A stretch of 9,709 nt of DNA. Source: an uncultured Verrucomicrobiales bacterium. Its GTDB lineage: Bacteria; Verrucomicrobiota; Verrucomicrobiia; Verrucomicrobiales; Akkermansiaceae. The DNA lies in assembly GCA_937905985.1 (NCBI GenBank), contig CALCWC010000085.1, positions 1 through 9,709 of the forward strand, in the 5' to 3' direction. Shown piece by piece: positions 1 through 5,698 of this stretch (position 1 is the stretch's first letter; each line of letters starts with the position of its first letter). Both the position numbers and the translations under genes were made by a program. The notes beneath the pieces are model-generated. The model worked only from the letters and a program-made list of their open reading frames with translations. It did not search any database and had not been told where the DNA came from.

Positions 1-47
1 CAACTCAAAATGAGCATACTGTGATTTTCCGACCTCGGCTCCCCTAG

Positions 48-764
48 CGGAGTGCGCGGAAGTGCGCGGAAGAGGATTGTCGGCGGTATCTGGAAACAGC
101 GTTCAGCGGGAGTGCGGCGCAGTATAGGAAGGCGCGGGCGATACTGAGCGGGGTGTTTTCCACGGCTATCAAGCACGATTAGTGCGATGTCAACCCGGTG
201 GCGCGCGTGGAAGTGCCGGACGTCATAGAAAAGCCGATTGAGCCGCTGACCATCGAGGAAGTGGAGCGTCTGGAAGCGGCGGCGCAGCTGCCGGAACACC
301 GGGACATGCAGCTGTCATTACACCTGATGCTGTACTGCGGCATCCGACCCACCGAGGTGAGCCGGATTGATCCCGAACGCGACATCGACTGGCAGAACCA
401 ACGCGTGGTGGTGCGCCCCACCACCAGCAAGACGGGTGGCGGGCGCGTGGTGCCGCTGCGCAAGGCGGGCAACATCACCGTGCGCACGATACCGCACCGC
501 TGGCTCCACCGCTGGCGGGCGCTGCGCAAGGCGGCCGGCTGGAGCAAGGAGACAGCCCACCCCTGGCGGCAAGATGTTTGCCGCCACACCTTCGCCACCT
601 ACCACGCCGCGCATTTCCGCAACTTCCCCGCCCTCCAGCTGGAGATGGGCCACCGAGACAGCTCTCTTTTGAGAACGCGATATATCTATGCCACCCACGG
701 CGCGGATGGGAACGCGGAAAGCTTTTTCAAATGTACAAAGGACAAAGGACAATGTACAAATTGA
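48..764 (+). pseudogene. tyrosine recombinase (phage integrase family), broken
   Basis: This is a site-specific recombinase that would cut and rejoin DNA through a tyrosine. The intact part reads from a GTG at 198 for 188 residues. It holds Arg50 (GIRPTEV), Lys78 (beta-hairpin KTGGGR), Arg129 (CRHTFAT), His152 (MGHRD) and the likely nucleophile Tyr162 (RTRYIY). The usual His of the HxxR box is replaced by Asp126. The same frame continues upstream as a typical core-binding domain (CRRYLETAF, then ARAILSGVFSTAIKHD) but is cut by TAG at 180-182, where a TGG Trp codon would give HDWCDVNP. A second TAG lies at 45-47. The 10-mer AGTGCGCGGA is present twice in tandem (51-60, 61-70); removing one copy joins a better-looking frame (PLAECAEEDCRRYL), so it may be a frameshifting duplication. 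The N-terminal arm is missing or off the window. It lacks the extra patch expected of integron integrases. The family call is firm; loss of function is inferred. Confidence 0.85.
730..760 (+). repeat. short direct repeats at the 3' end of the integrase
   Basis: AATGTACAAA occurs at 730-739 and again at 751-760, with GGACAAA followed by GGACAA between them. The repeats overlap the last codons of the integrase and its stop. Such repeats at the end of an integrase gene could be part of a crossover or arm-binding site, but no matching second copy is seen in the window. The role is inferred only. Confidence 0.5.
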
Positions 765-766
765 GA

Positions 767-798
767 ATAATGCCGCGCCCCTGGCGCGAGGCAATTAT
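767..798. other. imperfect inverted repeat after the integrase
   Basis: The left arm ATAATGCCGCGCC (767-779) pairs with GGCGCG, GCA and TTAT in 783-798, leaving two small bulges and a CCT loop. It begins three bases after the integrase stop. There is no T-run on either side, so it is a poor Rho-independent terminator. It could be a processing hairpin or a recombination site. Confidence 0.45.
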
Positions 799-894
799 AC
801 ACGTGCAGCGCGATGCATGCGCAATACTCGCCGACCACCGCACGAACCAGACCACCGGGACACACAAATCATCCGTTTGGCTATAACTCGGCGC

Positions 895-936
895 GCAAAT
901 TAGCGTCACTTTTGCCAAAAAGTGGCGCTAATTTGC
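895..936. repeat. array hairpin 1
   Basis: The left arm GCAAATTAGCGTCACTTTT (895-913) faces AAAAGTGGCGCTAATTTGC (918-936) across a 4-base loop. All 19 positions pair if T906 with G925 is counted as a wobble, which would be U-G in a plus-strand RNA and C-A in a minus-strand RNA. Confidence 0.9.
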
Positions 937-1011
937 TTGCGGAATTCTCCTACCAGATGGCGGAATGAGCGGTGTTTGGACGCATGGAACGCAGAGTCCT
1001 GTTTCGCGCAC

Positions 1012-1038
1012 GCATAGCGGGGCGAAAATCCGCTATGC
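1012..1038. repeat. small array hairpin, unit 1
   Basis: GCATAGCGG (1012-1020) and CCGCTATGC (1030-1038) form a perfect 9-bp stem with the 9-base loop GGCGAAAAT. Both stem and loop recur unchanged 407 bases downstream, as do the six following bases. Confidence 0.8.
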
Positions 1039-1291
1039 ATCCCCGCTGCCCTCCTGCGCAAGCCCCGTCCGGCTTCTCGGTGATACGCCAGGACAGGCTT
1101 GCGGGCCAATGCGCGGCGGTCTCGTCACACCGCAGCCTTCTGCGTAGGCGGGCGCAAGCCGCAGCAAAACGAGAGCGTCAGGTGTGATGTTATCCCGTGT
1201 AGCGAAATGCGTGGACTACATACACCAACCAGCGCTGGGGAACCCGACCACAAACACGCACATATCAACCAGAGTGGCAACAACTCGGCGC

Positions 1292-1335
1292 GCAAATTAG
1301 CGTCACTTTTTTTGACAAAAGTGACGCTAATTTGC
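1292..1335. repeat. array hairpin 2 (perfect)
   Basis: GCAAATTAGCGTCACTTTT (1292-1310) and AAAAGTGACGCTAATTTGC (1317-1335) form a perfect 19-bp stem with the 6-base loop TTTGAC. It is followed directly by GCATGC (1334-1339), eleven bases, and GCATGC again (1351-1356). Confidence 0.95.
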
Positions 1336-1418
1336 ATGCCGGATACTCCAGCATGCAGGTGAAGATAGCGGGGGTTTGGCTGCCTGGGTCGCGGGGCGCG
1401 GAGTACGCTTTCGCACAG

Positions 1419-1445
1419 GCATAGCGGGGCGAAAATCCGCTATGC
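1419..1445. repeat. small array hairpin, unit 2
   Basis: An identical copy of the 9-bp stem and 9-base loop at 1012-1038. A degraded version follows at about 1789-1812 (AAGCGG, then ATCCGCTATGC), and the right arm appears once more at 1871-1879. Confidence 0.8.
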
Positions 1446-1651
1446 ATCCCCTGCCCTCCTCACACCAGCCACGCGCGCGGGACAATGCTCGTCGGGCTCG
1501 TCACGCTGTAGCTTTCGGCGTTGGCAAGCGCATGCCTCCGCATAACGAGCGAGCCAAGCTCAACGTTATCTGAGTGCGCCGCGGCATACTACACCACGCA
1601 AGCCCGATCACAAACACGCACAAATCAACTGGAGCGGCAACAACTCAACGC

Positions 1652-1693
1652 GCAAATTAGCGTCACTTTTCGGCAAGGGTGACGCTAATTTGC
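1652..1693. repeat. array hairpin 3
   Basis: The left arm at 1652-1670 is identical to those of hairpins 1 and 2. The right arm (1675-1693) has AAGG in place of AAAA, so two positions become T-G pairs (1667-1678 and 1668-1677) and the stem stays 19 bp long on the plus strand. GCATGC at 1692-1697 and 1709-1714 repeats the arrangement after hairpin 2. Confidence 0.9.
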
Positions 1694-1976
1694 ATGCCGG
1701 AAACTCCAGCATGCGGGTAAAATGAGCGGGTGTTTGGTCGTCTGGGCGCGGGTCATGGATGCGTTCTGCGATGTGTGATGCGCGTACTAAGCGGAGCTAG
1801 AATCCGCTATGCTTCTCTGGTGGTGCGGGTGTGCGCTTCTCGGCGAACGCGTGCCGATATGGATTGCAATCCGCTATGCCACTTGCGCGCGATGCGCGTG
1901 TGAATCACCGCCAAACTTCGGCCAATCCCGCAAAAATCGGCACGCCTTGACACGATGCCGCGCGCAAATTGGGAAA

Positions 1977-2017
1977 CAAATTAGCGTCAATTTTCTTGAC
2001 TGGGTGAGGATAATTTG
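1977..2017. repeat. array hairpin 4 (degenerate), next to the following gene
   Basis: CAAATTA (1977-1983) pairs with TAATTTG (2011-2017), and the left arm continues GCGTCAATTTT as in the other copies. The right arm has decayed to GGGTGAGGA, so only a few further pairs form. It ends 14 bases before the ATG at 2032 and therefore lies in the leader or promoter region of that gene. Confidence 0.7.
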
Positions 2018-2031
2018 CTGAGATTGGCGCT

Positions 2032-2775
2032 ATGAAGAAGGAGCCGGACAAGCGCACCTTTGTGCTTCGCTATGCCAGGGAACACGATAACTTCAGCATC
2101 GATGAATTGCTGGAGGCAGTATCGGCGCGCATGGAGACATCGCGCAGCGGGTTGCTGTGGGTGCTGCACAAGGTGACGAAGGAGGGCTATTTGGAGCGTG
2201 TGCGGCGCGGTGTGTACAAGAGGCGCACGAAGATGCCGTTTGTTCCCCTGTTGCGTCAGAATGTGCGGAAACTGCGCCGGGAGTTGCTGACCCGGTTCCC
2301 GAAGATGCCGTTCATCGTGTACAGTAGCGAGTATTTCACCAAACTGCAAGAGCATCCCACTCCAAACAAACTCCTGTATCTGGAGGTGCCGCGCGACGGG
2401 ATGGAAGCCGTGTTCCACTATTTGCTGAAACTGGGTTATGATGCCCAAATCACCCCCGATGAAACAGCGCATGCCCAGATGATCTGCGCCGCGAGATGCG
2501 GGGTGGTCATCCTGCCGCTACATTCGCAATCGCCCTTCCAATGGGTGGACGGCGTGCCGACTCCGCGCATGGAGAAATTGCTGGTGGACCTGTACGCCGA
2601 GAGCGTGTTCGGCTATTTGCGCGGGAAGGATTATTCTGAAATATTCCGGAACGCGTGCCGCCAGTACAGCATTCGGGAGGACACCATGCTGCGGTATGCG
2701 GGACGGCGCCATGCGAGTGCCGCCATAGAAGGCGAGTTGCTCAAGGCGAAGCGCAAAAACAAGCGGGGCAGATAG
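2032..2775 (+). CDS. DUF6577/AbiEi-like winged-helix protein, orphan
   Basis: This 247-residue cytoplasmic protein looks like the DUF6577 family, related to the AbiEi-type antitoxins of nucleotidyltransferase toxin systems. Residues 1-75 form a basic helical region with the pattern of a winged helix: FSIDELLEAV, then WVLHKVTKEGYLERVRRGVYKR, where the second part would be recognition helix and wing. The C-terminal half keeps the family signature PTPRMEKLLVDLYAES (about 176-191), followed by an aromatic-rich helix and MLRYAGRR, and ends in a basic tail. AbiEi proteins are known to repress their own promoter by binding inverted repeats. No AbiEii-type nucleotidyltransferase gene lies beside it, so either the partner is lost or this is a stand-alone regulator. 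The ATG has only a weak ribosome site; GTGAGGA at 2004-2010 is too far upstream. The family call comes from remembered motifs, not a search. Confidence 0.7.
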   Translation: MKKEPDKRTFVLRYAREHDNFSIDELLEAVSARMETSRSGLLWVLHKVTKEGYLERVRRGVYKRRTKMPFVPLLRQNVRKLRRELLTRFPKMPFIVYSSEYFTKLQEHPTPNKLLYLEVPRDGMEAVFHYLLKLGYDAQITPDETAHAQMICAARCGVVILPLHSQSPFQWVDGVPTPRMEKLLVDLYAESVFGYLRGKDYSEIFRNACRQYSIREDTMLRYAGRRHASAAIEGELLKAKRKNKRGR

Positions 2776-2814
2776 TCGCCTTTGAGGAGGGCTGCTTGTA
2801 CGTCAGGCATATTT

Positions 2815-2845
2815 CCACCCCGCCGAGCACCCCATTGGCGGGTGG
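2815..2845 (+). other. GC-rich stem-loop downstream of the DUF6577-like gene
   Basis: CCACCCCGCC (2815-2824) pairs with GGCGGGTGG (2837-2845), leaving one bulged C. No T-run follows, so termination here is doubtful. It lies 40 bases after the stop and upstream of a better terminator. Confidence 0.4.
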
Positions 2846-2905
2846 TATGGGGATTGAGCCCAGGGCAAACGTGGGATGGCAAGTAGCCGTGCGCATAGGG
2901 TGCCC

Positions 2906-2939
2906 GCACGCGGCATACTGCCGCGCCGCGTGCATTTTT
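2906..2939 (+). terminator. Rho-independent terminator of the DUF6577-like gene
   Basis: GCACGCGGC (2906-2914) and GCCGCGTGC (2925-2933) form a perfect 9-bp stem with a 10-base loop, followed by ATTTTT (2934-2939). It is 130 bases after the stop at 2775 and separates this transcript from the AT-rich promoter region that follows. Confidence 0.75.
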
Positions 2940-2984
2940 GCCGCGCCAACTTGCCGCAGTTCGCCGCAATGCTTTCAATATCCA

Positions 2985-3065
2985 TTTGTTAGATTGTATT
3001 ACAAATAACAAAAATTAAAAATTCAATGTTTCATTTCCAAACACTAACAACTAGGTTTTTGTTAG
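2985..3065 (+). promoter_or_regulatory. putative activator-binding half-sites upstream of a sigma-54 promoter
   Basis: Four TTGTTA-type half-sites occur: TTTGTTA at 2985-2991 facing TAACAAA at 3006-3012, and CTAACAA at 3044-3050 facing TTGTTAG at 3059-3065. TTTGTTAGATT (11 bases) is a direct repeat at 2985 and 3058. They lie roughly 50 to 125 bases before the predicted transcription start, within the range used by sigma-54 enhancer-binding proteins. The stretch is strikingly AT-rich for this window. The binding role is inferred. Confidence 0.5.
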
Positions 3066-3085
3066 ATTTGAGAAAGGTGAAAAAT

Positions 3086-3101
3086 TGGCACGGATTTTGC
3101 A
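3086..3101 (+). promoter_or_regulatory. sigma-54 (RpoN) promoter, matches consensus
   Basis: TGGCACG (3086-3092), four bases, then TTGCA (3097-3101) reproduces the -24/-12 consensus TGGCACGNNNNTTGCA/T without mismatch and with the required ten bases between GG and GC. Transcription would start near 3112, about 48 bases before the ATG at 3160. Such promoters need an ATP-dependent activator, which fits the inverted half-sites just upstream. Confidence 0.75.
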
Positions 3102-3159
3102 ACAAAGGAGGCAGAGAGGGCCATCGAGCCGGACTCGTAGTAAAGGAGAGATGAGAAGA

Positions 3160-3462
3160 ATGGCAAATCAAATCACATATGTTGTTTGTATTCCTGGCAC
3201 CTCTGAGAACAAAGTTCCTGGGGGAAATGCAAAGGCATACTGGGAAAGCAAAACTGGGATAAAGGCAACAACGTGTTCATGCGTCAATTGCAACAGCAAG
3301 GCAGACGATGGTTCGCATGTGGTCCGTGCGGAGCAGCTTCCTAATGGCGAGTGGGTGTACAATTCCGATGGGCAACAGTACATTGTTCCAATGTGCCATG
3401 AATGCAACGAGCAGGAGGGGAAACTCATGTGCGTGAATGCAAAACTTGTACCAGTCTCCTAA
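3160..3462 (+). CDS. small HNH-like zinc-binding protein, hypothetical
   Basis: This 100-residue cytoplasmic protein starts at ATG 3160, 11 bases after AAAGGAG (3142-3148); the in-frame ATG at 3151 is too close to that site. Its metal ligands are visible: Cys39, Cys41 and Cys44 (CSCVNC), His53 (DGSHVV), and Cys79/Cys82 with Asn83 (YIVPMCHECN). The order CxxC, His, CxxC-Asn is that of a treble-clef/HNH-type fold, so DNA or RNA binding or cleavage is possible, but a full HNH triad is not clear and no function is established. I recall small proteins with the same CxxC, GxHV, IVPxC layout in other Gram-negative bacteria, mostly unannotated. It is a single-gene unit between a sigma-54 promoter and a strong terminator. 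Its codons are more AT-rich than those of all neighbours, suggesting separate origin. Confidence 0.8.
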   Translation: MANQITYVVCIPGTSENKVPGGNAKAYWESKTGIKATTCSCVNCNSKADDGSHVVRAEQLPNGEWVYNSDGQQYIVPMCHECNEQEGKLMCVNAKLVPVS

Positions 3463-3488
3463 GGTAAAACATCATCGAAATTCAAAGC

Positions 3489-3514
3489 CAAGAGGGAAAC
3501 CTCTTGTTTTTTTT
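3489..3514 (+). terminator. strong Rho-independent terminator
   Basis: CAAGAGG (3489-3495), a GAAA loop, and CCTCTTG (3500-3506) form a perfect 7-bp stem followed by eight T residues (3507-3514). It ends the small zinc-protein transcript 27 bases after its stop. The opposite strand has no T-run after the stem, so it serves the plus strand. Confidence 0.95.
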
Positions 3515-3566
3515 CTTTGCGCTGCTATCGGCGCGGTGATGGGTCAGGAGCGCTTGAGCTCATCCA

Positions 3567-4169
3567 TCATGGCAGTGCGGCGGAAATGCGGAGTTCGAGA
3601 AACATGGCATCCAGGTTGAACAGCCCCACCTGATGATAGAGCGGCAGGGCGGCGATGTCCGCCAGCTCGTCCAGCGTCGACAGCTTGGCGGCATCAGTCA
3701 CCTCCTTGCTCTCGATATAGTCGCGTATCATCCCACATGCCAACTCGCCGGGCTTCTCCATTGCCGTCCAGTGCGCTTCATGTATGTCCAAGTCGCTATG
3801 GGCATTCAGCTGGCGCAAGAATTCAAAGGCAAATGCAAGCCGGGTACCAAGCGGCAGACCTTGCAGACTTTCAATCAGGCGGAGCACAGGCTTCTCAAGC
3901 GCACTCCAGTCCTGATAATCATCATACCATATGCGACCGCGTACCGGCAGAATGGCTGCGGTATTGAACAAGGACCTCACGCTTGCGCGGATATCATCAG
4001 GTGTTACGCCCTGCGGCGTAAATTGCGCTTTCAGCCAATCCCGCCACGCCTCCTTGAATTCCGGGTGCTCCTTGGCATACTGCAGGAGGAAATCCTGGAG
4101 TGTCTCTGCCGACACCAGGGGCATGAGTTCCTTGATGAGCTTGAAATCTTCGTCCGTAGAGGCAGACAT
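3567..4169 (-). CDS. hypothetical protein, helical, downstream of the Sel1 gene
   Basis: This 200-residue protein has no recognised domain. It starts MSASTDEDF and continues with an amphipathic helical segment (LIKELMPLVSAETLQDFLLQYAKEHPEFKEAW, residues roughly 10 to 42, read here in two parts: LIKELMPLVSAETL and QDFLLQYAKEHPEFKEAW). A similar 'fLLeyAkehPeF' pattern occurs, from memory, in proteins associated with SWIM zinc fingers, a weak hint of a link with the locus to the right. The middle is aromatic and acidic (IWYDDYQDW); the end is hydrophobic (GLFNLDAMFLELRISAALP). No signal peptide or membrane span is seen. The start at 4169 has no clear ribosome site; in-frame ATGs at 4256 and 4274 are alternatives but would add a low-complexity Arg/Leu-rich leader. 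It lies 169 bases behind the Sel1 gene on the same strand and may be co-transcribed with it. Confidence 0.7.
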   Translation of the reverse strand: MSASTDEDFKLIKELMPLVSAETLQDFLLQYAKEHPEFKEAWRDWLKAQFTPQGVTPDDIRASVRSLFNTAAILPVRGRIWYDDYQDWSALEKPVLRLIESLQGLPLGTRLAFAFEFLRQLNAHSDLDIHEAHWTAMEKPGELACGMIRDYIESKEVTDAAKLSTLDELADIAALPLYHQVGLFNLDAMFLELRISAALP

Positions 4170-4292
4170 GCGCCCAGCATAGCACTTGCAGGGCACAGAG
4201 GCAACACGCAACAGGAGACGCAATTGCACCCCCGCAGAGCGGAGCGCAAGGCCCATCCGCGCCACCACTTCCATTTCACACCCGCAAGCTCC

Positions 4293-4311
4293 CCGCGGTC
4301 CAACGCCGCGG
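4293..4311 (-). other. small GC-rich stem-loop between the Sel1 and hypothetical genes
   Basis: CCGCGG occurs at 4293-4298 and 4306-4311 with seven bases between, and flanking GAG/CTC can extend the stem past a bulge. No T-run follows on the minus strand, so it may only weaken read-through from the Sel1 gene. The rest of 4170-4338 shows no other feature. Confidence 0.3.
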
Positions 4312-4338
4312 AGAACTGGCCCGGGGGAATCAATCCTG

Positions 4339-5610
4339 CTAGGAAATGCCGAGGTTGCGCTGCTTGGAGGCATCCGGGCCGATGCCCTGGGCCTCTGCGG
4401 CGGCGCGCCATTTCGCGGCCTCCTCCGGATCCGCTTCCACGCCATCTCCGTTCGTGTAGCAGGAGGCCAGGTTGTACTGGGCATCGGGGTCGCCCTGCTC
4501 TGCGGCCTTGCGCCACCATGCGGCGGCCTGTGCGGCGTCTTGCGGCACGCAGAGGCCCAGCTTGCAGAAGACACCCATGTTGAACTGCGAGCTTGCAACG
4601 CCCAGTTCGGCGGCCTTGCGCCACCATTCGACGGCCTTTGGCACATCCTTTTCCACGCCCCTGCCGAAGTAGAGGCAAGAGCCGAGTTCATGCATGGCTT
4701 TGGCGCACCCCTGGTCTGCCGCCTTGCCGAACCAGTGGGCAGCCTTCCGCTCGTCCTTCTCCACGCCCTTTCCGGCATCGTACATCAACGCCACATGGAG
4801 CTGCATATCATCGTCACCCTGTTCCGCCGCGCGAAGTGCCCACCTGAAAGCCTCCGCCTCATCCTTCTCCACGCCTTCGCCGGTGCTGTAGCACATGACG
4901 AGAATCTCCGCCGCGCCGGGAAAATCCTGCTCGGCGGCCTCGAGCGCCCATTCCACGGCCTTTGCGGCATTCTTGCCCACGCCAAAGCCGTGCAAGTAGC
5001 AGAGGGCGAGATGGAGCTGCCCTGAGGCGTAACCATCCTCTGCGGCCTTGCGCCACCATTTGACCGCCTGCCGCGCATCCTTGGGCACGCCGACCCCGTC
5101 CCCGTAACATTCAGCGAGCTGCAGCCAGGCGCTCCCGCAGCCTGCATCCGCGGCTTTGCGGAGCCATTTGAGGGCTTTCCTCGCGTCCGCTTCCACCTCC
5201 ACGCCATCGATGTATGCGCAGTACATCTCCAGCTGAGCCTCCGGATGCCCCTGCTTGGCGGCCTCGCGGAACAGTCGGACCGCCTCGCGCAAGTCCTTCT
5301 CTACGTCGATGCCCTCGTACAGGGCGGTGCCCAACTTGAAACAAGCATGGGGATGCCCCTGATCAGCGGCCTTGCGCCACCACGCCACCGCTTCCTGCAT
5401 GTCCTCCGGCACGCCGGCTCCATTGGCATAGCATTCGCCCAAGAGGAGCTGTGCATCTGCCAGCCCCTGATCGGCAGCCTGGCGAAACCAGTGTGGGGCC
5501 GACAGGATTTCCTTCTCCGTGCGTCCGCTCATCTGAAAACAGACCCCCAGGGCGCACTGGGCCGCTGCCTCGCCGGCCACGGCCCTGCGTATCAAATCGT
5601 CCTCGTCCAT
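4339..5610 (-). CDS. Sel1-like repeat (SLR/TPR-type) protein
   Basis: This 423-residue protein is built almost entirely from about eleven consecutive 36-residue Sel1-like repeats (roughly residues 15-408), each with the pattern AQLxLGxCYxxGxGVxKDxxKAVxWWRKAAEQG. Each repeat is a helix pair and the chain should form a curved protein-binding solenoid. Sel1 proteins act as adaptors in signalling, secretion or virulence; the partner here is unknown. There is no signal peptide (MDEDDLIRRAVAGEAAAQ), so this one is probably cytoplasmic, unlike many exported Sel1 proteins. The first repeat is degenerate (MSGRTEKEILSAPHWF) and the tail after the last is short (GPDASKQRNLGIS). ATG 5610 is preferred over the adjacent GTG 5613; neither has a strong ribosome site. 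It is transcribed away from the SNF2 gene, whose start is 88 bases away, and is followed by the hypothetical gene. Confidence 0.93.
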   Translation of the reverse strand: MDEDDLIRRAVAGEAAAQCALGVCFQMSGRTEKEILSAPHWFRQAADQGLADAQLLLGECYANGAGVPEDMQEAVAWWRKAADQGHPHACFKLGTALYEGIDVEKDLREAVRLFREAAKQGHPEAQLEMYCAYIDGVEVEADARKALKWLRKAADAGCGSAWLQLAECYGDGVGVPKDARQAVKWWRKAAEDGYASGQLHLALCYLHGFGVGKNAAKAVEWALEAAEQDFPGAAEILVMCYSTGEGVEKDEAEAFRWALRAAEQGDDDMQLHVALMYDAGKGVEKDERKAAHWFGKAADQGCAKAMHELGSCLYFGRGVEKDVPKAVEWWRKAAELGVASSQFNMGVFCKLGLCVPQDAAQAAAWWRKAAEQGDPDAQYNLASCYTNGDGVEADPEEAAKWRAAAEAQGIGPDASKQRNLGIS

Positions 5611-5642
5611 CACCGCATGCTACCACGACCGCGCGCCAAGTC

Positions 5643-5692
5643 AACCTCCAAAACCCGCTCCCCGCGAAAAAACTTGCAGGGGGCGGGAGGTT
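5643..5692 (+). promoter_or_regulatory. leader hairpin that can cover the SNF2 gene ribosome site
   Basis: The ribosome site is GGGAGG (5685-5690), eight bases before ATG 5699. AACCTCC (5643-5649) is exactly complementary to GGAGGTT (5686-5692), and CGCTCCC (5656-5662) pairs with GGGGGCG (5679-5685) including one G-U, giving two stacked 7-bp stems with the ribosome site inside. It works only if transcription starts upstream of 5643. The regulatory role is inferred. Confidence 0.45.
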
Positions 5693-5698
5693 GCGGGT

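Larger units (their letters stand above)
840..2020. repeat. array of diverged tandem units carrying stem-loops
   Basis: This 1.2-kb stretch between the integrase remnant and the gene at 2032 holds no credible gene. It consists of repeating units whose main hairpins begin at 895, 1292, 1652 and 1977 (spacings 397, 360 and 325). The blocks 1241-1310 and 1601-1670 match at 62 of 70 positions by eye. The 33-base blocks 1012-1044 and 1419-1451 are identical. Order within a unit: a long AT-rich hairpin, a GCATGC-N11-GCATGC element (copies 2 and 3), a variable part, a hairpin with arm GCATAGCGG, a more diverged part ending near GTTATC, then CAAACACGCACA before the next hairpin. Copies decay towards the right. 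Open frames inside the units are not conserved in length or start, so coding is unlikely. Function unknown: candidates are a structured RNA, protein-binding sites or a tandemly amplified mobile element. Confidence 0.85.

Noticed and set aside
1142..1573. Integron-like reading of the array: ATAACG/CGTTAT with inner GAGC/GCTC at 1542-1569, near a tyrosine recombinase
   Set aside because: The counterpart at about 1166-1193 does not pair, the boxes fit the attC consensus only partly, there are no cassette genes between them, and the recombinase lacks the integron-integrase patch.
965..1573. Short open frames in the repeat units sharing a GIAGRKSAMHP-like peptide
   Set aside because: The peptide simply translates the identical hairpin block. 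Starts, frames and ends differ between units and ribosome sites are absent.
840..2020. CRISPR array
   Set aside because: The units are hundreds of bases long and the sequence between hairpins is itself homologous from unit to unit, unlike short repeats with unique spacers.
3104..3111. Excellent Shine-Dalgarno sequence AAAGGAGG
   Set aside because: No start codon follows at a usable distance and it lies at or before the predicted transcription start.
3085..3159. Upstream TTG start giving the zinc protein 25 extra residues
   Set aside because: It would start inside the sigma-54 promoter, before the predicted transcription start, and lacks a ribosome site; ATG 3160 is preceded by AAAGGAG.
4172..4778. 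Long minus-strand open frame joining the hypothetical gene to sequence inside the Sel1 gene
   Set aside because: The upstream part is an out-of-frame shadow of the Sel1 repeats; recognisable protein sequence begins around MSASTDEDF.
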